Shown here one piece after another: positions 1 to 8,917 of a stretch of DNA of 23,408 bases; position 1 is the first letter of the stretch; each line of letters starts with the position of its first letter. Made by a program: the position numbers and the translations under genes. Origin of the DNA: Bremia lactucae (lineage: Eukaryota; Oomycota; Peronosporomycetes; Peronosporales; Peronosporaceae); the NCBI RefSeq assembly GCF_004359215.1, contig NC_090627.1:377210-400617 (forward strand). The letters run 5' to 3'. A model generated the notes under the pieces. The model made no database searches and was not told the DNA's origin. It saw only the letters and a program-made list of their open reading frames with translations.

Positions 1-94
1 GCGCTCAGCCTGTCCTCGGCCCTACTATGCACGAATACATCGTCAAAGTAATGGGGCACGTAGGCACGGTGCTGACGCATCACGTGAGCCACCG

Positions 95-305
95 CGCAAA
101 CGCCAATCGCGCAGAAAAATGTCTTGTTGAACTTCATGGGAAATTCAACATGTTTTTTGCGTTGGATTTGAAAAATGGCTACTATCAGGTACTCAAAAGA
201 GAGTCCGATGTAGCCAAAACGGCAGTAAGCACCCCAACTGGTATGCTTTGGGAGTGGCTTGTGATGCCCCAAGGTTTGAAAACCGCACCGGCGACATTTA
301 ACCGA
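95..305 (+). pseudogene. Inverted core segment of the gypsy reverse transcriptase
   Basis: On the plus strand this block encodes the RT segment FALDLKNGYYQVLKRESD, then STPTGMLWEWLVMPQGLK and APATFN. This is the palm/fingers part that normally sits between the VHAYNK-type segment and the YFDD box. Both flanking segments are on the minus strand (VHACNKPKT at about 340-315 and YFDDVFVHS at about 50-20). The block is therefore the missing middle of the same gene turned round in place. Breakpoints lie near 93-97 and 303-307; the reading phases do not close exactly, so one or two bases were probably gained or lost. Confidence 0.8.
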
Positions 306-376
306 GTCGGAATGGTAACCGTTTTCGGCTTATTGCAAGCGTGAACCACCTGTGGCTTTACGCACGCAAAAGTTCG

Positions 377-420
377 GGCTGCAGTGAGGCGACTTGCTGG
401 CTGCAGTGAGGCGACTTGCT
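377..420. repeat. Perfect 22-bp tandem duplication in gypsy RT
   Basis: The 22-bp unit at 377-398 is repeated exactly at 399-420. On the minus strand the unit encodes SKSPHCS, part of the conserved RT segment. Because 22 is not a multiple of three, the duplication shifts the frame. The two copies are identical, so the event is recent relative to the element's other decay. Confidence 0.95.
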
Positions 421-1715
421 CTCACGCACATGTCCCGCCTTGGCTTGCTTGTCGAAGAATTCATTGATATATTCGACTTGTTCTTTCGGCAACGGCCAGT
501 GCCTGGCCACACAACTCTTGGGCCAGGTTCGAGGTCTATTTCGTGCTCGATACCCCTATCTGCTGGTAGGCGGCTCGGCACTTCTTCTGGGAACACATCG
601 CGATGTTTCCACAGAACCTCAAAGAACGGGCTGTCTCTCAAGGCATCCCAGCCTTGAGCAGCGAGCCGTTTCTTTTTGTCCGTTTCTAGGACGCTCTCGG
701 CCATTGTGGATGACGAGAAACAGTCTACCAAGTTCTTTTTTGGAACAAGTGCAACTATTTTGTGGATCTTCCATCCTTTGTTTCGGCAAGGAACAGATCC
801 CACGACATCTCCGGGAGATTTACTATCTCCTCGGCAGATATAAAGCCTTGTCGGAGCACCTCAACTGAGGATGCCTCCGCAATTTCGTCTTTGACGGCCT
901 CGAACACCTCGTTCGAAGGCCCGTCCTCTTTATTAGAGACTGATCCAAAAGTCACTCGTTTAGACGTGCCTTTGTCCGTCCTAATCTGTCGGGTACTCGT
1001 TCTTCGAGTCACCACGACCTTTGTCTGGGAAGCGGGTGCCGTTGCTCTCCTGACTTACGCACCCCTTCCAACCGCACCGGGCTCTAAGCACTGTGTCGGG
1101 TCTTGCGACGCTTGACTTCCTGTCAGCTCGCTGTCTACTGCCACAGGCTCCCGGCTCTGTACAGGACTACGGGACACATGACTTCTCGTCATTGCCCTTT
1201 TCACTACCTCAGTTTCCACGAGCTGGGTAGGAATTGGTGACGTTTGACATCTCGTCAACGCACCCTAAACTGTGTTCGACACGACATCTGTTGCATACGC
1301 TCGCAGGAGCACATCCTTTCCGATGTCCTGCGTAGAGTTCGCAACTGTGCGTGTACGCCAGTCTTACAATCGTTGGTGTTTTGCCAGCCACGGCATGCCT
1401 AGGATGAGGTCATACGGACTCTTTATACCTAGCACTGTGAACTTCTCTTTACAAGAGAAGTCACTAAAGCTGAAGGCGAGTTTCACCTAAACTCTCTCAG
1501 ACTTAACGAGTGCGCCGTTCGATAAACGAACGGTCGCCTCTTCTCGCTTGACATCCTGGCAAAGCGACTCGAACATCCCTGGTCTCTTTCTTAGAGCCGC
1601 GAATTTTACAATTTTTTTGTGATGCACCCGATTTCACTAGGAGGGTCATCACCTGAGCGTAGCCTCTTAATTGAGCGCTATAGGGTTGAAGTCCGAAGTT
1701 ATAAGACCTCAGGAA

Positions 1716-2805
1716 CTATGCTACCCATTTGTTCCGCAACTCTAAACTTAGGGGTAGCTTCAGAGTCCACGTCAGTAGGGCATCCCGCCCCCACTGCGCT
1801 TCTGCATTTCCTGACCCCTCAGTGGTCGATGCAGGACTCATGCGTCTCGAACGCTGGTTCTTGCCATCGCCCTTTGGGAAGGGAGTCCTCTTGCTGGGCG
1901 TCTTCGCCCCAGCAGGGACCCTGGCATAGCAGCGAGCCATCATATGGCCGCGCTTGCCGCATTTATAATACACCACGTCTGCATTTCCCAACTCCATAGG
2001 AGTGGCATCTGACCTCTCGCCGACGGCTTATACCAAGCGGTCGCCGAGGCACTGTTGTAGGATTGCTCCTCAACCAAGGTAATTTTGATTGCCTCTTCCA
2101 TCGTCGACGGCATGTTTCTAAAAAGAGCCTGTCGCGATGGGCCATGCTGTAGTCCGTTCATAAACGTGGGCACCTTAATGTGCTCAGCGATCGGACCTAC
2201 GGTAATGCGCGCCGACAGCGAGCGCATCTCTTGCATCGCCTGTCGCGCTCCAAAGAAGCGCGCCTAAGGCAACACTTCGCTGTTCGGCAGCTGGTACATG
2301 GCGCGAGTCTTTTCCTTAAAGATCGCCCATGTAGGGAACGCCTCAACGTCCGCCATAAGCGCCTAGTAAGCCTACTATGAGGCCTTACCGCGCAAATAGG
2401 ACATGACGTACGACACCATCCGGCTGTTGTCCTCGATGAGCTGTTCGACACCGCAATGCCCCACGGCTAACAGGCAGTGGACAATCGTCTGCGCTGCAGT
2501 TCCATCGAACTTGGGCGGGTCCATCCGATTGGGCCTCGGCTGATGCTGCCGGGCAGAGAGCATCTCAACAGTCTTGTTGAGAGCATCTCAACAGTCTTGT
2601 TGAGAGCCTCGCTCCGAGCTTGCTCATGCATCAGCTCATTCTGAGTCTGAGTGACGGACTCCGCCGCAACATGGCTATGTGCCTCGGACGCGGCTCTCCG
2701 CTGACTGAGCACGAATGCCTCAAACTGCTCCAACTGAGCAACATGTTGCCTAGTAGAACTGCCCAACAGCCTGGCCAGGGCTTGTTCACCAAGTCCCAGC
2801 GCCAT
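1716..2805 (-). pseudogene. Ty3/gypsy gag remnant
   Basis: Broken capsid gene of the same minus-strand element. The ATG at 2805 lies about 95 bp after the primer-binding site and opens MALGLGEQALARLLGSS, followed by a helical region (about 2750-2570). After a 23-bp duplication that shifts the frame come PNRMDPPKFDGT and the gag core, including MQEMRSLSARITVGPIAEHI and NMPSTMEEAIKITLVEE (about 2236-2060). The nucleocapsid zinc knuckle is at about 1940-1990 as YYKCGKRGHMMARC. The first cysteine expected in CX2CX4HX4C is Tyr here, so the metal site is incomplete. Stops and frame changes show it is not functional. Confidence 0.85.
2558..2603. repeat. Perfect 23-bp tandem duplication in gypsy gag
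   Basis: The unit at 2558-2580 is repeated exactly at 2581-2603. The duplication doubles the coding for LNKTVEML, shifts the gag frame, and separates the N-terminal part (ATG at 2805) from the downstream capsid core. Confidence 0.95.
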
Positions 2806-2900
2806 GTTTACCTCCCGATGATGTTCGGAGGGGGGGGTGAGCCCAATCGATGTTGAGGCCCATCCTCATGTACACGCGCAGAGATGCGGGTCGTAGGAAG

Positions 2901-2917
2901 AATTTCAAGTGCTACCA
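2901..2917 (-). promoter_or_regulatory. Gypsy primer-binding site
   Basis: On the minus strand the sequence TGGTAGCACTTGAAATT begins two bases after the LTR end. TGG is the complement of a tRNA CCA tail, as expected for a minus-strand priming site. The same site is found at 5632-5649 beside another LTR of the family, which supports the assignment. The primer tRNA was not identified. Confidence 0.85.
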
Positions 2918-2919
2918 AC

Positions 2920-3439
2920 TGTAGGCGGGGGCGTCGTAATGCGGCCACGCTGTACTTAGACACAGTTTTTTGCGGTTAAACCAACTTCTCTTGCGTGCAG
3001 TGAGGTAGTTATTGGGGGCGCCTTAGCGACCTCACCCAACGCATTAAGTACTCTAGTAAAGTGTCGTCACGGGAGCGGTAATCCGGCTCCTCATGCGCAC
3101 TTACTAATTAGAAAGTAGTTATCAGACTGATTTGTATATTATCTTATTAAATATAAATAGCTATTTTTACCAATCAAAAATGTCATCTCTGTAGATAACA
3201 CTAATATGTATTGCGAGCGTATCTTTCTAGATACCTCGAGTAACGGATGACGCTAGGCGTCATCTCTCCTAATGTGAATTGCACCTATTTGCATCACATA
3301 CATAAGGGTTGGTCTTAAATGTGAACCACACCCGAGTGGTGGGTCTAATTATTAAATTTAAGTATTGACCATCCCCTTGAGTACACCAAGTGTACTTAAC
3401 GGGAAATGTATAACATTATGGCAACTTTAGCCCGTTACA
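2920..3439 (-). repeat. Gypsy 5' LTR, copy A
   Basis: About 520 bp, with 5'-TGTAAC (at 3439-3434) and a CTACA end (2924-2920) on the minus strand. It is homologous along its length to 5092-5629 (plus) and 22634-23185 (minus). It precedes the primer-binding site and gag on the same strand, so it is the 5' LTR of the element in 1-2917. Its 5' half holds several inverted repeats that recur in the other copies. Confidence 0.88.
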
Positions 3440-3448
3440 ACCTTTAAG

Positions 3449-3880
3449 TGTTAATTTCATGCAACGATATACCACGTTACAGGTGCATATTACTGTTTGC
3501 TAGTGTTTGAATTTAGACGATTCGCGTCTGGATGACGTCTAGGACGGAGACGTCATCTGCAAACTGAAATTTATAGAATAATATACGCTCGCATCTACAG
3601 AGTTGGAAACTAATCTTTTGTAAGATTTGTTGTAAATTTAATTATATAAAATATAAATTAGTCTTAAGGCTACTCCCTAATACACAGTACGAACGAGAAG
3701 ACGGGCAACCGCTTCCGTGACGTCACTGTATAAGAGTACAACTTATTGTGTTAGGCGCCTTCTAGCCACCTCGCTGCACGTGCGAGAAAAAGATAAAACT
3801 GCTTTCTTCGTTGGCCAGATGGTGTGGAGCGATGTACGGTGAGGTCACTTATGAAGCGCCACAAAACAGCACTAGCTGAT
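3449..3880 (+). repeat. Diverged gypsy-type LTR, copy D
   Basis: This plus-strand region follows the same order of landmarks as LTR copy B: TACGCTCGCA-like, ATATAAATTAGTCT, a CCGTGACG block, TGTGTTAGG/GTGTGTTGAG, ACCTCGCTGCACG, and GGTGTGGAGCG. It differs at many positions and belongs to a related but distinct family. It carries strong hairpins (3515-3529, 3531-3557) and a perfect TGACGTCA at 3718-3725. Both ends are approximate; no primer-binding site or gene was found beside it. Confidence 0.6.
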
Positions 3881-4071
3881 CCCTCTGCGAATGACGACAA
3901 ATATGGCTCTCAGCTTTTTAATTACTAGTTGACTTCTGATGCGGAAACAAATGAAAAGGCTACACTATACTCTTCTTCAGCTGTTTAAATATGGTTCGGC
4001 CGTTTCGGCCTTTGTTATTTGTATTTCGTAAAGTGCATCCAATAGCGGCATGGTCTTTTGATCTAAATGAT
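3881..4071. other. No gene seen
   Basis: Unassigned sequence between a diverged LTR and a short ORF. I see no coding frame of note, RNA gene or repeat. Confidence 0.5.
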
Positions 4072-4371
4072 TTATTTCAGGCTTGAGAAGAGACCGTACT
4101 GTTTGCACGACCGAATCATCCTACCTGAGGCATGATAGCTCTCGGTATCATACATACCCTCCGAGGACGACCCTGGATCGGTTCGTATTCCTGGAGCTAT
4201 CCGGCGGCTGCTAAAATTGCCGATGATATTCAGTGCCAGGAACAATTTCAGCGCTTGTCGCAAATCTTTGTTAGTAGCTTTCATCAATTTTAAACGTGCT
4301 TTCAAGCCATGCGACTCAAAAAGGATACCGTAAAAAATGCCGTTTTCAACGCATTGAGTTTGTAACTCCAT
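4072..4371 (-). other. Unassigned 99-codon ORF in transposon-rich DNA
   Basis: An ATG-initiated minus-strand ORF of 99 residues beginning MELQTQCVENGIFYGILFES. The middle (KARLKLMKATNKDLRQALKL) resembles the style of copia RNase H regions, but I cannot align it to a motif such as the catalytic acids. It lies among retrotransposon debris and has no recognisable promoter or partner. It is most likely transposon residue; a small host gene is less likely. Function unknown. Confidence 0.3.
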
Positions 4372-4809
4372 AGAATAATAAGGATATTAAAGACAGCATT
4401 GAAGCTATATTTTCATATAGAGTACTTAAGCGATTATCCTATTTTGCGGTTTATACACAGCCCAGTCCTCCTTAGTCATTTTTGAAGGTGTAGCATTTCC
4501 TGATTAGTGGGGGGGGCATCGGTGTGTAACATACAAATATCTTCCTTTGCTACTTCTTCCATTTTCTTTTTTTATTTAGCGTGAATGGGACTGTAAGAGG
4601 AAAGGTAATTAGTAAATGAAAAGCTCGTAGGTAATAGCTATTATTTCGTAAACAGTATTTGTTTTCAAAAGTCTTTTAGAGAGCCTTTGGATAGTGGAGA
4701 GAATATTCAATCTTGACTTCATGTACATTCGCTGGCGTATATATCAGAAAAACAGATGAAGTTAATAGTAGTATATACCTGTAAACTTATTTGCACGCTA
4801 TCTTCGTGC
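4372..4809. other. No gene seen
   Basis: AT-rich stretch without a convincing ORF, RNA gene or clear repeat. It may contain decayed copia LTR sequence continuing from the fragment to its right, but I could not align it. Confidence 0.4.
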
Positions 4810-5039
4810 TTTTCTGCAAATCTCAATCACAAGGTGGGGTCGAATTAACTTTAATTAGCCAATCAACGAACTAATGTCTTATTGCGACAAATAATACTAA
4901 ATTTATTAATATTGGAACTTTTAAGTACAAAAAAATACGATATAATAATTTTGTATATCTTCATTTATTTCCTTTTGAATAGTATCTTTTATTATTCTCC
5001 TTAAGGAAATTGTGTTTATGTAACGGACACCGTTGCACA
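4810..5039 (-). repeat. Fragment related to the 5' end of the copia LTR
   Basis: Landmarks match the outer end of the copia LTR at 10138-11137 in the same order: CCAATCAA followed by TAATGTCTTA, an AT-rich stretch, then TATGTAACGGACACC (TATGTAATGGACACC at 11116-11130). On the minus strand it would start TGTGCAACGG at 5039. It could be the remnant of the 3' LTR of the copia element to the right. The inner part of the LTR is not recognisable to its left, so it is truncated or strongly diverged. Confidence 0.45.
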
Positions 5040-5091
5040 ACACAAAATTAGGATCAGAGATAATCAGAACCTGCATGATGCCGTATAATTG

Positions 5092-5629
5092 TGTAACGGG
5101 CTAAAGTCGCCCTAATGTTACACAGTCCCCAATAAGTACCCTTGGTGTACTTAAGGGGATGGACAATTACTAAAAAAATAGTAATTAGACCCAGCAGTCG
5201 GGTGTGGTGCACATTTGTGACCAACCCTTGTGTATGTGATGCACATAAGTGCATTCACATTATGAGGGATGACGCCTAGCGTCATCCGTTACGCGAGGTA
5301 TCTAGAAAGATACGCTCGCAATACATATGAAGTGCTATCTATAGAGATGACATTTAAATTGGTAAAAATACGTATTTATATGTAATACGATTAAATATAA
5401 ATCAGTCTGAAACCTACTTCCTACTTGGTAAGTGCGCACGAGGGGCGGGATTACCACTCCCGTGACGACACTTATTTTACCAGAGTACTTAGTGTGTTGA
5501 GTGAGGTCGCTAACGCGCCCACCGCAACTACCTCACTGCACGCAAGAGAAGCTGGTTAAACCGCTTCCTCGCTGTGCTAGGGTGTGTGTCTAAGTGGAGC
5601 GTGGCCGCTTTACGACGATCCCGCCTACA
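5092..5629 (+). repeat. Gypsy LTR, copy B
   Basis: 538 bp from TGTAACGGGC to CCTACA, in the opposite orientation to copies A and C. It is followed after two bases by a primer-binding site and about 45 bp of leader that match copy A's leader, so it was a 5' LTR. The leader stops at about 5692, where an unrelated minus-strand gag fragment begins. Its first 230 bp contain a chain of inverted repeats (see findings). Confidence 0.88.
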
Positions 5630-5631
5630 GT

Positions 5632-5649
5632 TGGTAGCACTTGAAATCC
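5632..5649 (+). promoter_or_regulatory. Gypsy primer-binding site
   Basis: TGGTAGCACTTGAAATCC, two bases after the LTR end, matching 16 of 17 positions of the site next to LTR A. The matching leader continues to about 5692. Confidence 0.85.
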
Positions 5650-5692
5650 TTCCCACGACCCGCATCTCTGCGTGTGTACGTGAGGATGGCCC

Positions 5693-6545
5693 CCTTGACC
5701 ACGATTACTTTTTTGTAATCGTTTGTAATTTGAAGAGCGAGGGTTCTCGCTCTCTACATACGAGAGGTCCATACGTTCTGGACCTCTATTTTCTTGTCGT
5801 CTTGGAGGACGATATGCTCCATAGTGGACAAAAGCCTGTTTAAGAATTAAGTCCTCCTGTTCCGCTATAAAGATTGCTTGGTCGAGCGAATCTAAATCTC
5901 GCATAACAGGTGGGTCTTAACAGGGCCGTCTGCGAAACCTTAATAAACACAGTTACCTGTGTTTTGTCATCAATTGGATTATTGGATGACCCACGATACA
6001 ATTGATCAGGTATCGTGTATGTTGGAATAAGCGTGTAGAACACGCTTACCCTGCTTCAAATCTAGGAGCTCGGCTCGAGCCTTGAATGACGTGGCGGCTC
6101 ATGTGTTTGACTGAGCCGGGTCTAAGAGACCTCATACGACCCAAAGACTAATGAGTCGTGAAGCTTGAGACATAAAGCTCAAGATTTGGCTCGTCCGGCT
6201 AAGTTAGGCATGCAAATTTCACTTTCGTCGCATTATCACTGATACGGCAAGCTTCTATAGCGTAGCTTAAATCGACGAACCATCTTAAAAGGGAGCCGCC
6301 TTCGACTGCCTCAAACTTAGAGATTTCGATCTTTAAGGTTTCGGGTCATAGCGGAAGCGTCGGCCCATAGCAGCATAAAAATGCTGCTGTCTCAACAGTT
6401 TATAAGTGTTGAGCACCCTGTTCTCTCAACACATTCGCGTATTGAGAGCCTTGATGGTGAAGCAAGGCTACTTTCTTTCGGGCCCCGTCGAGTTTGTGTT
6501 GTATGGACTCGGCTATGGTCGCAAGCTGTTCATCTTGTCAAATAA
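5693..6545 (-). pseudogene. Gypsy gag fragment
   Basis: Minus-strand gag core with many frame breaks. Recognisable pieces in order are IAESIQHKLDGARKK (about 6510), a PNLAGRAKSWAL-like segment (about 6210-6180), a TRLSQTFEPP-like segment, PIDDKTQVTVFIK (about 5970), RDLDSLDQAIFIAEQEDLIL (5900-5840) and YRPPRRQENRGPERMDLSYV (about 5810-5750). It ends inside the nucleocapsid zinc knuckle (about 5710-5690), where the two cysteines expected in CNRC appear as Ser and Gly. This is a different gypsy family member from the gag at 1716-2805. It points away from LTR B, so the two are joined by rearrangement. Confidence 0.75.
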
Positions 6546-6588
6546 AGTCGAAAAAGGGAGTAGCTTATGAATGAAGCAGTAAAAAGAT
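6540..6588 (-). repeat. Short piece resembling the inner end of the copia LTR
   Basis: About 48 bp (minus strand: TTACTGCTTCATTCATAAGC onward) resemble the last 48 bp of the copia LTR at 10138-10185, with roughly four in five bases equal by eye. The piece sits exactly between the point where the copia RT stops making sense (after VDDLF) and the start of the gypsy-like gag fragment. Confidence 0.45.
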
Positions 6589-8913
6589 CATCTACAGCCC
6601 TTGAGTTTGTACATGTAGCCAGAAGATAATCGACATATACACCTACAACAACAATGCCAATATTGTCGCGTTTCCAATAAAAATACATGTCTTAGATGCA
6701 TTGCCAAAAATCCGCTTCTTTCAGTTTTTGATGTAGCAATTGGCTCCACAGACGCCCGGCTTCTTTCAAGCCGTACAAACGTTTTCGTAATTCCAATACA
6801 TCTTCTTGTTTGTCTATGACGCCCAATTTCTTTAAAATTTCAGTACCCAGTTCCATCGACTGCGGTACGTGGAGGTACATCTTTAATCATGGCTCTTGAT
6901 TCGCCTTAACGTAAGCATTCGGAATGTCTACATGCTTGGCTGGAACTCCCCAAGTGGCCGCCAATTCCAGCAACACTTTAGCAGTTATCATATCCATAAC
7001 AGCAGCAAAGGTGAAGTTATAATCAAGTCCATATACCTACTCGTTACCACATCCCACAAGCCTGGCCTTTAATCGTTCGATGTCTCCGTTCGAATCAGTC
7101 TTTGTCTTGTACACCCATTTAGTGTGTAAGGCATTATTGTGGGGCGGTCGCTTAATCAATACCCACACCCCATTATCTTCCAATACCTTCAATACTTCAG
7201 TCATTGCTAACTCCCACCTTTCGCAATTCCAACTTTTCATGGCTTCACCATAATGCTTAGAGTCTCTTTCATAAACATGGGCAACGATTTGCGCAGGTCT
7301 CATTGGCTCCTTCCGAGCCTGTATTACTCTCTGACCTAACTTTACTTCTGGTTTGATGCGCATCCCTTTCCAGGTCTAAGTCTTTTTAACACCTGGTTTG
7401 ATCTTGGATTTCGAATGGGATACTTCTTCTCCTTGATCTTTATCAGCCAATGTGCTCTGAAGCTGATTATTCTGGTCCGTGCTCGAAGTTTCAATATTCT
7501 GCACGTGTTGTCTAACCGTAACCTTATTGGCTTCCTGCATGAAAACCCTGAAGCCCTTGACTTCATCACTTTTTTTAATTTAAATCCCTACCTGAGATCG
7601 GTGTGCAAGTGAATTTTTGCTTGGGTTTCGATACACGGTACATACGGAACCGAAGGCCACAATGTCCCGTAAATCTGGCACTTGATTTGTTAGCACTTCG
7701 ATTGGTGATGCCCGTTTGCATTTGCACTCATAGGACTACGATTTAAATTGTAGGCGGCGTATTTTACGGTATCCCTCAAAATGATAAAGGTTACCGACTA
7801 GCGAATATCATTGACCTTGCCATGTTTAAAATTGTCCTGTGCAAACGCTCTGCTTTGCCATTCGAAGCTTGATTGCGAGCTTCGCTGGCTTGACGAGCTA
7901 CTCCAATGGCTTTGCAAAATAAACCCACATTTTCGTATTCGCCACCTTCATCAATACGCAATACGTGAGTCTTATATCCAAATCTACTTTCGAAAAACGC
8001 TAAGAAGTGTTCAAACTTCTTTGCTGCCTTGTCCTTTGCTGGTGCCAAGAACACCGTGCAATAGTTGGATTTGTGATCGATAAAGTTGACTAGGTACCTT
8101 TTTCCAAGTCTGCCCTTGGGTGTCATAGGACCCTTCAAATCTGAACAGACCACGCCCCCCAATTCGATCTATCGGGGAGTTGATACCTGTGTCTTTTTTC
8201 GACTAAGCATTTTCGGTCTGATTCCCTTGTGCACACGAAATACATGTTGGTCTTGAGAAGCTCGAAATCACAATTCCAGAGTCTCGTTCGTTTGTCATCC
8301 TTTCAATGGTGTCATACGAAAGATGACCCAACCTTTCGTGAAAATGATACAATGTACCACTTTGGATGTCGGCCCTGGGTGACTTTGGTCCTTCAGCAAG
8401 CACCACGGTTTTCACTTCTTTTAAGGACTTGCGATTATTCTCAGTGTCCACCACTTGCACGTAAAGCACATTCTGTTTCATGTCAATGTCGAATATCACC
8501 ATTCCATCTGACCTTCGTGTCAAGGTGCGACAATAATCGGTATACCCAAGACCAAAACCTTTACACTCGATCTTTCCATACGAAATAATTTCTTGAAAGC
8601 TCGGAAGCCAGGTATACCTCGGTAAGTGTGATTTGTCTCTCACGACATTGAGCCATTTCCGCCAAAACCACATTTCCGACTCGAGTGAGTCGGATTATCT
8701 CGCCATCATCTAAATGGCACTCCAATCGACACACTTTTGAATTTTTAGTAGAGATTCATCGTTTACGAGATGTCTGCTAGACCCACTGTCTAGTATCCAT
8801 ACATCTGAACTCAAGCTTTCAGTGATATTGTCTGAGTTATCAAAATTGTTGCGGTTCCTCTGGCTTCCTGAATCGCCAAAGCTATATTTTCGGCTGATTT
8901 CCGTGTCGGCCAT
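6586..8913 (-). pseudogene. Ty1/copia pol remnant (PR-INT-RT)
   Basis: Minus-strand copia polyprotein in several broken frames, order PR-INT-RT as in copia. Protease: VWILDSGSSRHLVN with the DSGS active site (about 8810). GAG-pre-integrase: HERLGHLSYDTIERM and CISCAQGNQ (about 8350-8220). Integrase core: SDLKGPM, LRIDEGGEY and NGKAERLHRT (8160-7790), which keep D, D and E. RT: ERWELAMTEVLKVLEDNGVW and ALHTKWVYKTKTDSNG (7210-7090), a PNAYVKA piece near 6905, ELRKRLYGLKEAGRLWSQLL (about 6800) and VGVYVDYLLAT (about 6630), where the catalytic YVDD box is YVDY. RT stops after VDDLF at about 6586; RNase H is not found. Dead element. Confidence 0.9.
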
Positions 8914-8917
8914 TATT

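Larger units (their letters stand above)
1..1715 (-). pseudogene. Ty3/gypsy pol remnant (protease-RT region)
   Basis: Degenerate pol of a gypsy retrotransposon, read on the minus strand. From about 1015 down to 420 the frames give a protease-RT linker followed by the conserved stretch just before RT (DSPFFEVLWKHRDVFPEEVP and a GIEHEIDLEPG-like segment). Then come SKSPHCSP and CVRKATGGS near 400-345, VHACNKPKT near 340-315, and, after an inverted block, AYVPHYFDDVFVHSRAED at about 65-5, which carries the YFDD catalytic box of gypsy RT. Several frame changes and a 22-bp duplication break it. The part from about 1015 to 1715 is too decayed to assign residue by residue. The window begins inside RT, so RNase H and integrase lie outside or are lost. 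The element belongs with the gag and LTR to its right. Confidence 0.85.
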
